DNA from: Pycnopodia helianthoides
Taxonomy: Eukaryota; Echinodermata; Asteroidea; Forcipulatida; Asteriidae
Assembly (NCBI GenBank): GCA_032158295.1
Contig: CM063251.1
Span: 14,459,757 to 14,523,756, forward strand
Reading direction: 5' to 3'
DNA length: 64,000 nucleotides
Shown in pieces: positions 14,383 to 25,785 of the stretch. Both the position numbers and the translations under genes were made by a program. The stretch's first letter is position 1. Each line of letters starts with the position of its first letter. The notes beneath the pieces were generated by a model. It was given only the letters and a program-made list of their open reading frames with translations, had not been told where the DNA came from and did not search any database.

Positions 14383-14986
14383 TTTAAAGCGAATCTTTCG
14401 GACATCAAAAACAAATGGGTCTGTACATTCCACAGAGGATTTTTCGCACCAACGAGAAGGTCAAATTCAATGACGTTTTAATTGAAAATCATCAAACCTC
14501 AGGATTGAACTGAAACTTGTCTGTAGAAAAAACGTACAGACCCTTTGAATTGTGACGTCATGGAACTTTTTATTGATTTTGACAACAATTACACTTGAAG
14601 GGTATCAAACACAATATCATTTAACACCATTTTAAGCTGAGGTTGGAGAGTTGAATAGTTTTACCCTGTTTTCATAAGGACTCTATATATTGGAAAATGA
14701 GTAGATCACAAACTGAATTTGACCTTGGAGCCCCTCTTTAATTCTGGCTTATACCGACCAACTTTCGCGGAGCTCTCCGAATTTCAAGTCGGGAGATTTT
14801 ATGTAGTATTTTCATAGTTTAAAAACTATGTTTTTCTATTTTACACAAAGACAATGTAATTGTTTATCTCCGTGGCAAATGATCTTCAACAACAAAAAAT
14901 AGTTAATGACGTAAAGACAGCGCTGATAGGGAAAATGTGAACGCAAACTACGTTTTTCTTGTCTAGAAGTGCCACTTACAAAATCA

Positions 14987-15790
14987 GGATGCACTCCTTG
15001 TGCCCCCCCCCCCTAAAATGTTACACTAGTTTGGGCGCCTACAAGAACTGCAACTCATCCACAGCATTTGATCGATCGATGCTGGTACGTTATTACATTT
15101 TATTTCACTTCTCTTTGTCAAATCCGTTTGATAATTCAGACCAAAGGTTTCACTGGTCAGTTCTAATTAAATCTTTTGCGACAACCATGTCACGGCAATC
15201 AGTCTCAGCATGAAAACAGCAGTTGCATCTTTAATTGGCAAGAAGTAACACTTCTGATACAAAAGGATGCTCCCTTTGTGCCCCCCCCCACCCTAAAATG
15301 TTATCCTATTTTGGGTGCCAACAAGAACTGTAGCGGCTCATCCACAGCATTTGATCGATCGATGCCGGTACGTTATTAAATTGCATTCCACTTCTTTTTG
15401 TAAAGTCTGTTTGATAATTTAGACCAAAGGTTTCGTTAGTCAGTTTTAGTTCAATCTTTCGCGTCAACCCTGTTACAGCAATCGCTGTCAGCATAACGAT
15501 AGCAGTTGCACTTTTAATTGGCCAGAAGTAACACGTACACACACAAAAGGATGCACCCCTTGTGCCCCCCCCCCTAAAACGTTACCTTTTTGCGTCAACA
15601 AGAACTGTATCAACTCATCAACGGCTAGCTTTTGATCGATCGATGCTGGTACGTTATTAAATTGTATTTCACTTCTTTTTGTATGGTCCGCTTGATAATT
15701 CAGACCAAAGGTTCATCGGTCAGTTTTAATTAAATCTTTCGCGACAACCATGTCACGGCAATCGCTGTCAGGATGACAACAGCAGTTGCG
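14987..15790. repeat. Three-copy tandem repeat of about 280 bp
   Basis: Copies begin at GGATGC near 14987, 15265 and 15549, giving periods of 278 and 284 bp. Each has a C-run (TTGTGCCCCCCCC), the self-complementary block GATCGATCGATGC, a GGTACGTTATTA block and a CAGTTGC end. The repeats are 80-90% alike by eye. The third copy is truncated at about 15790. No gene is seen in the surrounding 14.4-16.1 kb. Confidence 0.9.
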
Positions 15791-16121
15791 TTTTACAAAA
15801 ACTATCACGAGATAAATCTGGCCTGCCTTACCTTTACACTTCACGGTCTTGAAGATGTTCAAACTGTGAGGCAATGCTTGATAAACTATGAAAAAGTTTA
15901 AAACAGAAAGAAAGTTAAGAGTTCACTATAGCAGATGCTTTATTTATGGAACTGGTGCGGGACTAATTTAATTTAGGACTTTTCCAAGCCAATCTTAGGA
16001 GAAAGTTTAAGATGGTTAAGGGGGGGGGGCTACATTTTTTCCATTTTAAACCAAGCTTTGAATTTTTCCTACAAGCAAACAGTAAGATTACAATTGACAA
16101 GATTGATAGACAACATTTATT

Positions 16122-16205
16122 TTAAAGGAACATTACAGAATTGGTAAGAAAAAAATTGTAAAAATATACTTTTGATCACAGATTTACATGTTCCTTTAAG
16201 CATTT
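16122..16205. mobile_element. Remnant of family D TTAA-type MITE
   Basis: It begins AAAGGAACATTACAGAATTG and ends ATGTTCCTTTAA, matching the ends of the full-length element at 42477-42861 with the interior deleted. The homologous ATACTTTTGATCACAGATTTACAT segment is retained. It is followed directly by the family AA element. Confidence 0.75.
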
Positions 16206-16690
16206 TTAAAGAGATCGTAATAGATTGGTTTTTGTCAACGTAATGCTATTGCAAAATTATAAAGAATGACACCTTAAAAGTCAAATGTGAAAGCTTCAGC
16301 TGAATACAGTGTCCACTTGTTGAGAAAAATAGCAAAAAAAAACAAAAAAAAAACGAGCTGTCATGGCTTTTTCATCAAGAGCACTGAATTCATCCACGTT
16401 TAGCGAGGTGGCAGCGGGTACCAACCGTATCTTTGGCCGCAGCATTCACAAACAGACGCTACGGATATTTTGAATCACCCAAAATCGCCTTGAGGTGAGA
16501 TTTGGAGATTCAAATTTGTGTACATACTTTTATTGATTTTTAACCAACGGGGGCATTCCAGAAAAACAATGTTTACATGATGCTTACCACAACTACCATA
16601 TTTACAACAAGGTAGGCTTTCGGATAGAAATTATGCATTTTTTTCTCTCTTTTTTCCGGGGTCACCACCAAATTATGACCCTTCCTTTAA
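16206..16690 (-). mobile_element. Family AA TIR element (antisense copy)
   Basis: This is the reverse complement of the element at 40252-40667. Shared blocks include the end reading TATGACCC(T)TNCCTTTAA, the internal block around CATCCACGTTTAGCGA and a block around TTTGGAGATTCAAAT. Neither copy has an open frame longer than about 76 residues, so both are non-autonomous. Confidence 0.7.
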
Positions 16691-17640
16691 GTATCTGCTA
16701 TAACCACAGTTCTTAAGCACAACAAGTAGCTAAGCACATCAAAATTATGCTTACCAGAATAAGGTTATCTGCTAATTAGTATTTTCTGCTTAACAAAGTA
16801 CTAAATTCGACTTGCATACAGCGCGGCATATCCAAACAACTGGTCCCTGCTAAGACCTAGACTTTCACTATAATGATGTGCACAATTCTTGCACAATTTT
16901 CTTTAATAAGAAAGATGTATTTTACAGTAATTATGTCTTACAATCTAATGCTACGCTTGAATGATTGAAAAGGAAATCTTTTAATAGATCTGAAGAAAGC
17001 AGGGTCAGGTTGTGTTCTATGAGTTTGTTTTTGCTCACATTAGAAATGGCAAAATAATATAGAACATTTTAGAAGAAGGGAAAAAAAATACTATTCACTA
17101 ATCCCGATGAAAAATTAACGTAATTATACGAAGTCCTGAGAGTTATTGGCAAAAGACGGTGTAAGTCTCGCGAGTATTTGAACTCCCGGGACCATTGTGG
17201 TCTAACCATGTGGCGTTTTACATGGCCAAGATTTTGATTTGTCAATTTGGTTCGGTCTGACGTAGTTTACGGCCATGAACATGATGTATGTTGTTGGGAA
17301 TGTAGAACTAAGTGATAACAAGTATGAAAGTAAACTCAATTCAACAAAATAACGAAGAAAACCAGAGAGTGTGACTTGACCTCCGTTTCTGGTTACTTGT
17401 TTAAATGTTAAGAATTTCTCCTAACTGACGTTCGTGTTGTAATTAAAGCTATAGGTGATGGACGCTCAAATTCGGTTGCGATTGGCAAAAGGGGTTTCTG
17501 AAAATAAGCACCCTCGTCCCAAGTTTGAATTGTTGCGTAAATTTTAATTAGAAAAATTAATTTTATTATTAAAAAATATATATATATATATTTATTACAA
17601 CTTGCTATGGGTATTTTGTAAAGAATTTTGTATAAACATG

Positions 17641-17957
17641 TTAAAGGGACAGTACACGTTTGGTAATGACTGAAAATTAATGGTAATACAAACTTACTTG
17701 GTAAGAAGTACAGCAGCCTTGGGTAGTATAATGAATTTTGAGAAACTTTTAACTTCGAAGTACTACAGTTATGGAAAATATATCACTTTTTATTCCCCAA
17801 AATTTGAATCTGAGAAGCGTGTCAGAAACGCTTCTCAGACTGTGTATTCCTATGGGGAATATTCTTCCTACGTGTTAGTTTAGTTTTATTGCATGTACCT
17901 ACATAGGATTAACACAATCAGTAGGCTCCAATTACTAAACGTGTACTGTGCCTTTAA
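17641..17957. mobile_element. Family A TTAA-flanked MITE, 317 bp
   Basis: The left end TTAAAGGGACAGTACACG and the right end (reverse complement TTAAAGGCACAGTACACG) match at about 25 of 27 positions. TTAA lies at both outer edges, consistent with piggyBac-type TTAA target duplication (family knowledge). The 67-residue frame inside is not a gene I recognise. The element also contains a small hairpin around AGAAGCGTGTCAGAAACG. Confidence 0.9.
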
Positions 17958-19739
17958 AGGGAATATTATTTTCTCGTTTTAGATATGCGCAAGAAAATCC
18001 ATTGTTCCATAGGTGGGGGTTGTGACGGTTTCTCATGTGGTGTTTTAATAAGCGGTTACACTTCTGAAGGAACCCCCCCCCGCACCTTATCAATAATAAA
18101 AGCCCCCAAAAGCTCTTCAGTATAAAAAATATGCTTGGACAATTTCTTTGGTAGGCAGAAAAGTACCGGCGCACCAGTCATAGCATGTTTTGAAGTAGTT
18201 TATATTTTGGCCGCTAGTTGCTTTCTGCTGAGCAAGTTTTGCTTTTGAATGAGCTTAGCAGATATGGTAAGCTTGCTCACTATTATTAAATTGAGTTGGC
18301 CGATTCGAGTTACTCTTATAAAACGCCGAATGGGTGTGCCGACCTCTTCTAGAATTTTGTGTGTGTGTGTGTTTAATTTATTTAAATTCAATGCAGTCTC
18401 TTGCCTCACAAGGAAAAATCAATGCTGTGTGGTTCATTCATCCCATTCAGTCATTTCTGTCACATCTACTTCAGTTTCATTTTGAAAGTGTTTTTTTTAT
18501 GGTAAACTAGATCATTACAAACCACCTTTCAGAAAAACCCACGCTATTACAAGATGTCTAGTTCGTAGCGTAAATAGAACTCGACAACTGGGAGAAACTA
18601 ATTCCCACTATGCACTTACGATAATTAAAAACAAACCCGGATGAATTCACAGACCAAGACAGTAATAATTGACTTTCTGGTCCGCACACCCACGAGAAAA
18701 AAAACCTTGGAAACGAAACGATTTCTGGCCATTCCCACTAGAGGGCTCAAACCTTGGTTAGTAACTCATTCTGACGATTTTACCAATTCAATCCGGAAAC
18801 CTAAATACTCGGGGGATTGTGACTGTATGACTTCAGTCTTTGTTGACAATTGCATTTTTTACATTTGTTTTTGTCAACGTTGAGAGCATTACGACACTAG
18901 GTTATAGTAAGAGAATTAAAGACAATCTTTGTGTTTTGGGGGGAGGGGGAATTTGGGCAACTTTTGGCGAGATAGCGAGGAAAAGATTTTAAATCTAATT
19001 TTAGGTTTCTTCTTGCTCCTAGATGACATTAGGTTGTGGGAATTGGTGATGCAATATGGAGATAAATGCACAATGCACATTTGCCAGGTTTCTCATCTGA
19101 CAGTGCCGATGAGCTGCATGCCCCTTCAGCAGCAATCGATTCAAATAGAGTTCGTAAACACAAATTGATGGGACCTCAATAGCGGTCTTTGATAACTGAT
19201 TCTAGCCTCTGAGACGGTGGCTCGAGAAAGATAACAAGCATGTTTATAAAACAAACTGTTGCTATGACGACCCAACGTCGTCCTCTACGGTATTGAATGA
19301 TTGATAAACCTATATGCCGGCCTGCAAAATGATATCACAATAAATGACAAAAGATGTATTTGTGAAAAACCCCGCGGTTTTCATTTACAAGACACAATGA
19401 GATTAAAATTAAGTCTGAAGAAATGACCTTGGTTTTTGTTGGATTATAATATTAACTTTGTGCCGTTAAAAAGAAGATGTACAACCAGCCGCTGCTAGAG
19501 AACTGGTGCCATTGTAAATCTATTAGACTGCCATTATTGTAAATATATTAGAAAGCGGCATTATGAAATATGAAAATACTAGTGCGCTTGTGATTAAAAA
19601 GTGCATTGTCAGTAGTTTCGTCAGTAACGACGTCATGTTTATTTGGTGTAAAGGAGTATTAAATGATTTAGCGTTAATTGTGAGGTTATCACAGTTGAAC
19701 AATCATACTCATATCTGCATGATATGTCATCGAACAATT

Positions 19740-20036
19740 GGTGGGACGTAAAGCCGTTGGTCCCGTGTGTTGTGTAATGCACGTAAAAGAACCCAGTGCA
19801 CTTATCGAAAAGAGAAGGGGTTCGCCCCGGTGTTCCTGGTTTGATTGGCAGCATATTGCGCCACCGCACCTTGTAAACCATTACATTGTGCTATAAATGC
19901 ATAGGTCTCATACTTCAAAACGTAGCTCCACATACATGGCAGGTAAAAATACTGAGCGCTTTGTATCCTTTGGCAAAAGGCGCTATATAAATACAGTTAT
20001 TATTATTATTATTGTTATTATTATTATTATTATTAG
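19740..20036 (+). mobile_element. SINE body with (ATT)n tail
   Basis: The segment carries TGTAATGCACGTAAAAGAAC, then a GTTCGCCCCGG stretch. It ends GGCGCTATATAAATACAG followed by an (ATT)n microsatellite, which is a LINE-like SINE tail. The block TAATGCGCGTAAAAGAAC recurs in the fragment at 23975-24200, so the two belong to one family. The tRNA-like head is missing or too diverged here. Confidence 0.65.
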
Positions 20037-20056
20037 ACCAGCTAGAGTAGGCCTAC

Positions 20057-20280
20057 TGGTATGCACTCTGAAGGCCCGGGTAACAATAATGACCCTGGTT
20101 CCAGGTCCAGTGGGGCTTGACCCATTTATGTGTCAGTATGACCCGGAATCGTTGTCGACGTGACCCGAAACTTGGTCAAACTGACGCAGGATCCCCGTTT
20201 CCGGGTCAGCCTGACCGGAAGTTGGTCAGGCTCCCCCGGGACCTGCAACCCGGGTCAACTCTAACCCACGAGTGTACAAG
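20057..20280. mobile_element. Family E MITE (CCGGGTCA-rich), copy 1
   Basis: It is full of ACCCGG/CCGGGT motifs spaced through GACC- and GGTCA-rich sequence and opens with GCACTCTGAAGG. Its closing end is GAGTGTAC. The best-preserved member of the family is at 40814-41105. Confidence 0.7.
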
Positions 20281-21522
20281 TGTATGAACACAGCAAAACA
20301 TTAAACTGTTCAATCAAAAAATTACATAGTACCGCTTTGCTTTCTTTTTATTGGAGGGCATCATTCTGTAGTGGCAGAGGTGGTATCAGCGCACGCGGCT
20401 GTGGCAGCCACATCTTCCAATAACAAACCCCCACCCCTCCCTAACTGGGTCAAAAGAATCTAAGGAAGGAAGAACGTGAATTCAAAAATACTTGTTCCAA
20501 AAAAACACACACAGAAAGGTTAGTCTTGCACAAAAATAATTAAATAAATAAATGGCAATTCTTAAGAATCTGGAGCCCCCCCCCCCCCCCGGTTGAACAC
20601 CTTGGCTGTTTTACATTGATATACTTTCGAAAAAACCTCCATAGACTCGTGTGATAGACATACAAAGCGCTTTTCTAAAAATGTTCAGTAATCATTTCTA
20701 CTGGCTCGCCAAATAATAAATTATGCACACACTCACACAGCTGCCTTTGGAATTCCATTCACACTCGTTATTAATTTTCATTTTGGGGACTTTTGGCCAG
20801 CCGTCGTCAGGTGTTTTTCTTTTGTCGTGTTCAGATCAGCCGAACGTGGAATTATTTGCAAGCTTTCCCGCCGTTCTTTGTCACGGTTTGGTCGGTCCAT
20901 ATAATTACTTCCAAAATAGATCTGCAACCTGTTTCGAAATAATTTGATTGTCGTTTTAAAGGGGCTGCTCATGTGACTTGCACTTTCCCACTGTTTGACT
21001 TCAGCGATTGCGGTCCTATGCAAGGGGTCTATACTGTAAATTGTCATACAAGTTGACATTTGGGTCACTATGTGATAATGTTAATAACATATACCACTCA
21101 ACTATACAATAACGTTCTATCGCCATACTCGCAAAATTCAGTTACGGACAATGGATTGTTTAGAAGTATTCTTTACGTAGCGCGATCTGCACTCAGATGA
21201 TTGATCCAGCTTCAACCAATTTACATTTGAACGATCAAGGTACCGCATTTACGCGGTGAATTTTAACCGAACGGGAAACGCTCAATCACCCGACAAGAAT
21301 GACTGAGTTTGCGTAGGTACAACTCAAGCAGTTACATTACGTGCCTTTTTTATACTATCCTCAGTTTAGGAACTTAATTAAGTTTGTTTTGTTTTGTTTT
21401 GTTTTGTTTGAATTATAAATGACAACTCTTCTTTTGAAATTCAGTGTATGACCCCGAGCTCAAGATAATTTTTGCACACAATTCAGTATTTACTGTATTT
21501 CGAATGTATGGAGCTTTTAAAG

Positions 21523-21990
21523 GGGCATCTTAAAAACGGAGAAACGAAAACGAAAACAATCTTCGTTCGAAAGAAACAAATCTTCGTTTGACCAAAATAA
21601 TCTTCGGCCAAGCGACAAAAAAAATCGTTCAAACAAAAAAATGACTGTATTTAACGATAACAAATATTCGTTCGAACGAAAATAAAATCCGTTCGAACGA
21701 AAATGAATCTTAAGCCCAGTGGCGCACGTGTGCACAGATGTCATTGTTGACGACGCCTGGAGGCACGCTAGCAGTCACGTCTACTGCCTGCACGCTACTA
21801 GCAGCCTGCAGCATCGTCAACAGTGGCGCCTGTGTGTCTAGCACGTGTGCGCGCCGCAGGTTAGTTAATATTTTTGTTCGAAGGAAGATCGGTTCGTTCG
21901 AGCGAAGATTACGAGAGCAACACAATCTTTCGAAGGAAGATTTGTCTCGTTCGAACGAAGATTATTTAAGTTAGAACGAAGATTTTTTCC
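21523..21990. mobile_element. Fold-back element with TTCGTTCGAACGAAGATT arms
   Basis: The left arm carries several copies of AATCTTCGTTCGAACGAAA and the right arm carries the inverse, TTCGTTCGAACGAAGATT. The centre (21720-21860) is itself an imperfect inverted repeat built around GGCGCACGTGTGCAC and GTGGCGCC. The TTCGAA palindrome lies inside each arm repeat. No coding frame is recognised. Confidence 0.75.
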
Positions 21991-22081
21991 CCGACTTTTC
22001 CCCACCTAACGAAAGGTTACGAATGGAAAAAAATTAGTAAAAATTAGTAAATAAAATGCACGAATAAGCACTATAAAAACT

Positions 22082-22175
22082 ACTGGGTCAGAACTGATCC
22101 GGATTCCGGGTCCCATTGGGCCTCAAACCATTTCCGGGTCAGGCCGACCCGGAAAACAAAACAAGGGACTTGAAT
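22082..22175. mobile_element. Family E MITE fragment, copy 2
   Basis: A short piece reads ACTGGGTCAGAACTGATCCG and CCATTTCCGGGTCAGGCCGA. It matches the internal part of family E and lacks both full ends. It lies 0.4 kb upstream of the first recognised receptor exon. Confidence 0.6.
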
Positions 22176-22581
22176 TCGTAATTTGGTTCAGTTTGACACA
22201 TTTTGTTGCTATTTTTTATACAAATTCTACAGAAAATGGCATGGCACCACGGGCCAAGAATCCAGATCAATTAGTGATCCTAGTGTAAACCCGCATTGGC
22301 GTCCGCTAAGTATTGTGACATAAATGCAGTGTTGTGTTTGTGACCATCATCGATCCAAGTCATGATTCGATAACGCTGCTCAGAACCAAAGGCCGTACGC
22401 CCCCCCCCGTAAGTTGCTTCATGCGAAGTAGGAAAACCAGACCGCGTGAAAATGCAGAATATTCTGTTTTTTGTCGATTGTACGTGTTTAAACCTTTACA
22501 ATATTTTGGTTCACTTATTTGTAGTTCAACGGTAACAAATAAAAAGGTTTTTCGCACTTTATTTATTTGATCTGCCCACAG

Positions 22582-22719
22582 GGTAAGCCAGCCGATGCGT
22601 TGAAGCTGCTGAACGATCTTCTGTACGAGGGACCGCCGGTGCTGATGTCCTGGGGACCGATACTGTCACGCCAGGCACTGTTCGTCAACGAAGTTGCGCC
22701 CAAATACAATCTCGTACAG
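22582..22719 (+). CDS. GABBR2-like: GABA-B receptor exon 1 of those seen (lobe 1)
   Basis: This exon gives residues 1-46 of the partial protein, phase 0 at both ends. The acceptor is CCCACAG before GGT and the donor is CAG/GTGCGC. The sequence ALKLLNDLLYEGPP followed by a small hydrophobic strand and ending KYNLVQ matches lobe 1 of GABA-B receptors, where NLVQ is a GABBR2-type motif. Ser29 aligns without gaps to the first GABA-contacting serine of GABBR1 (S130 in GABBR1b numbering, from memory). The two cysteines that form the first disulfide in GABBR1 and GABBR2 would align at Gly1 and about Leu28; neither is present. The exon carrying the preceding N-terminal part was not found. Confidence 0.9.
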
Positions 22720-23015
22720 GTGCGCATTTTTAATCATTGTGTCAAATTTACCTTTATGAATTACGCACCTGGTTTGTCAGATAAAATTCACTCAAGGTTT
22801 CTTGCAAAATGATGATTTCATGAAAACGTTTCTTTGAGTTTCACTTAAAAAATAGTAAATTTCATTTGTTGACCATCCAGAGAGAACATTTAAATTGAAA
22901 CAAGATTACAAGATGAATAGCAGACCCAATTGACCCCACGTCATCATCTCGATAGCGCCATTTTGAGAATCAGATTCACCGTGGGTAACCGTGCAGGGCG
23001 CTTTTTGAAACTTTG

Positions 23016-23311
23016 GTCCAACTCAAAGTTTGCGCTCACACTCCCCTTTTATAAAAAAAACCTCGATCCGCCCCTGATTTACACATCCATGTCTAACTCA
23101 AAGTTTGCGCTCACACTCCCCTTTTAAAAAAAACCTCGATCCGCCCCTGATTTACACATCGATGTCTAACTCAAAGTTTGCGCTCACACTCCCCTTTTAA
23201 AAAAAACCTCGATCCGCCCCTGATTTACACATCGATGTCCATCTCAAAGTTTGCGCTCACACTCCCCTTTTAAAAAAAACCTCGATCTGCCCCTGATTTA
23301 CACATCGATGT
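23016..23311. repeat. Four-copy 73-bp tandem repeat
   Basis: The unit reads ACTCAAAGTTTGCGCTCACA, then CTCCCCTTTT, an A-run, CCTCGATCCGCCCCTGATT and ACACATCGATGTC. Copies start at 23021, 23096, 23169 and 23242, with spacings of 75, 73 and 73 bp. The first spacing is longer because of an inserted TA and A-run change. Copies are nearly identical, so amplification is recent. Confidence 0.95.
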
Positions 23312-23365
23312 CAGGCTTTTGAACCTGCAGTCACAAAAGATCTTCACACCTCCGCGCAGCAACCA

Positions 23366-23517
23366 ATAGACCTTGTGCATTGACGTCATCACGTCGCCAT
23401 CTTAGACGCACATCTCAGCACGCGCGGCGCACACAGTCGGCCAATGAGTAACCTTCTTTTGACCTCTAGTAGCCGAGGGCGCCCACCTCAAATGACGTCA
23501 TGTGCATACGATCTATG
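23366..23517. mobile_element. Family W MITE, copy 1
   Basis: The ends are inverted: ATAGACCTTGTGCATTGACG on the left and TGACGTCATGTGCATACGAT on the right, with TGACGTCA palindromes next to each end. The core contains GGCGCACACAGTCGGCCAAT. A second copy lies at 32031-32190 in intron 3. Confidence 0.8.
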
Positions 23518-23974
23518 AGCACACTTAGCGACAGGATAGTGCTTCACGGAAGTTACGTTCACTTCTTTGTGACGCGGCACCAAACCCGCCCTCCCCTGTA
23601 TTTTTTTGAGATAGTGATGAACTTGCTCGTTAGCATTGGAGCGTAAATTACAGGCAATTAACGGGAGAATTAATTCCCCTATTAGACAGGACAAGGTAGC
23701 AATTTATAAAAGGCTGTTCAATTTGCGCGGATCAATGCGCAGCCGAAGACAGAGACGATGAGTTGAAGATGATTGATTGCTCGACTCCCTCAAAACTAAA
23801 GCTCAGAGTGCTCCTGTGGCAGCGCTGGGTTGCATCCGTGCTAATATGGAGGTGCTTAATTACAGCACTACCTCCGTATAACAACTTGTTTAAATTAAAA
23901 TTTACATGAATGGGTTCTGGAAGTGCGACTGTAAACTTTGTTGAACTTTATGTCAAATGAGCTGTCAATAAATT

Positions 23975-24200
23975 TTGGAGCATCGTGGCCGAGCGGTCTT
24001 GTGCTTGCCGATATTATTTTACACTTTGCAACAAAAGCTTTGTCTCAGGATAGGTAATGCGCGTAAAAGAACGCAAAACAGTAAGTCATTGTGGAAGAGT
24101 ATGGGTTTTACTTTGATGTTTCTGGTTCATTGCAAACACCTTTGTCTACAGGTTTCCCTCGGGCTTCCGAGTTGGTTTGCTTTTGATGTACAACCTTAAT
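23975..24200 (+). mobile_element. tRNA-derived SINE, degenerate
   Basis: The head CGTGGCCGAGCGGTCTTGTG resembles a tRNA-Leu/Ser A-box region. It is followed by the family body block GTAATGCGCGTAAAAGAACG, also seen at 19770. No clear B box or A-rich tail remains. I do not call a tRNA gene because the acceptor stem and T arm are absent. Confidence 0.55.
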
Positions 24201-24256
24201 TAAAAGTTAAAATGATATTAACAATAATACGAAGTTATTTAGAAACACTCTATTGT

Positions 24257-24400
24257 GTATAAAGGGTGAGCACATGGTAAAATTGACAACATAGATATTT
24301 ACAGATTCGCACATAACTTGATCAAGGTGGAAAACTTCCCTTGTAACATTTTTGCCTGCAATTCTTCAGTTTTGATCTCGCAAGACCAAAACCTCGGTAT
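24257..24400. mobile_element. Family L element, left-end fragment
   Basis: It starts TAAAGGGTGAGCACATGGTA and contains ACAGATTCGCACATAACTTG. This parallels the left part of the full element at 39038-39378 (TAAAGGCCCTGTACACTATT and CACAGATTCACACATAACTT). The right end is missing. Confidence 0.6.
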
Positions 24401-24449
24401 TCTTATTTTATTTTCATCACCCGGCTTCAGACAGTAATTGCTGGGGTTC

Positions 24450-24650
24450 TTGTTCGGGGTACGTCGCACTTTTGCCATGTGGAACTCAATAAGTGCGGCA
24501 ATTAAAACGAATCAGAGACAAACGTCGAACTTAATAGTAAAATAGTTTGCCGCATTTTTAAAGTGATTCAAAATGAGCTGTAACTCTCAAATATTAACGG
24601 GAAAATCATGATTAACGTTTCCCACATTTTTTAGCGCAGGCCTTACACAT
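24450..24650. mobile_element. Family X MITE, degraded copy
   Basis: It contains TACGTCGCACTTTTGCCATG on the left and TTTAGCGCAGGCCTTAC on the right, the two ends of the better-preserved copy at 26484-26747. The interior is diverged. The 122-residue frame that starts just to the right (24672-25040) is not recognisable. Confidence 0.6.
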
Positions 24651-25257
24651 CAGAGGCCCTCTTGTTCACAAATGCTAAATTTCAATGGAGTCATTATTTT
24701 GCTCAAAGAGGATGCCGACACTGGAAAAAATTACCAACGAATTAGAAATCAATTTAAACGAACTATAAGTCTGACAAAATGCGAAGGTATAGAGTTGCAG
24801 TGTCATTTGTTTGTAATAATGCGGCGTGTCTCCGTTTTGAAAAAAAAAAATCAACAGTCGCTCAGTCTACTGCTAGCTCGTAATCACATTAAAGCGGACC
24901 AAAGTAAAACGCGCCACAAAGCAGGAACTATCCACCAATTACAACCCTTCACAGTGTCATTGCATTCTTTTGAACAGTATGTACATGTATGTAAACAAAG
25001 CTGTGTACTCCGCCAGAAATCGAATATTCAAAGTTCCTAAATAGCATGGCATTTATGTCAACCCTGGACTGATTTTTGACTTCATCATACTCCATCAATG
25101 ACCATCCCCTCTCAGAATTTGTATAGAAATTGTACAACATTTTTTTTTTAGCCAAGGGCCAACAGCCACCTTTTACTGAAATCAATCTTGTCTTCCAGTT
25201 GGCCTCCAGACAGCTTGATGGTTTGGAATTTTTTTAATTGGGGTCGAAAGGGTCTAT

Positions 25258-25785
25258 GTCGCAAATTATTATTTGCAAAAACATTTGCGACATCGCAACT
25301 ATTTGCAAGAGTTTGTGCGGTAATAGCTGCGACATCGCAAAAAACTTTTGAAAATATTTGCGAATCACTTATTTTGCAATATATTTCCCACATCCTAAAT
25401 ATTTGCAAAGATATTTGCAAAGATGTTTGTGATAACATTTGCAGCGTCGCAAATATTTGCAAAAATGTTTGTGATAACATTTGCAACATCGCAATTGCAA
25501 AGATATTTTCAAAATTGTTTGCAAAGATATTTGCGACATCGCAAATATTTGCAAAGATATTTGCGACAATATTTCCAACATCACATTTTTTTTTCCACAA
25601 AATGGCAGACCGTGTTAGTTCACTAAGCAAAATGAAAATCTCACAATTCCGAGGTTTATTTGTGTAGATCATTAAATTCTACTTTTAAAACATCTTTTCA
25701 ACCATCCTGACTACAATTCATTTCTTAACTTGACAAGCGCCTTTTATAGCCCAAAACGCCCAATCCGAAGGCAACTTACCCCTTT
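25258..25785. mobile_element. GCAAATATTTGCGACATC array joined to a half family B MITE
   Basis: Positions 25258-25585 consist of short units built from GCAAATATTTGC (a palindrome) and GCGACATCGC, giving many self-complementary arms. Both strands stay open for about 160-174 residues of the type NICDVANIFANN, an artefact of the repeat. From about 25603 the sequence matches the right half of the family B MITE (ATGGCAGACCGTGTTAGTTC to CGCCTTTTATAGCCC). The array thus seems to have expanded inside an element of that family. Confidence 0.7.

Larger units (their letters stand above)
13983..22581. other. Non-coding flank or upstream intron before first recognised exon
   Basis: Apart from the repeats listed separately, I find no exon here. 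I looked for the missing N-terminal receptor segment (a signal peptide followed by a G-x-W-x-x-G motif and an LP-x-Y-x-L block in this family) and did not see it in any frame. The segment is therefore either intergenic 5' flank or part of an upstream intron. Simple features are a (TA)n tract at 17572-17590, a (GT)n tract at 18357-18372 and a C-run at 20577-20591. Confidence 0.6.

Noticed and set aside
23975..24010. Candidate tRNA gene (TGGCCGAGCGGTCT)
   Set aside because: There is no matching T arm or acceptor stem downstream; the body matches a SINE family.
24672..25040. 122-residue + strand frame in intron 1
   Set aside because: It has no recognisable family motif, no convincing splice context, and lies between degraded MITEs.
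25148..25672. Overlapping frames of 159 and 174 residues on opposite strands
   Set aside because: They consist of repeated CDVANIFANN-like and NICNIA-like blocks from the GCAAATATTTGC array.
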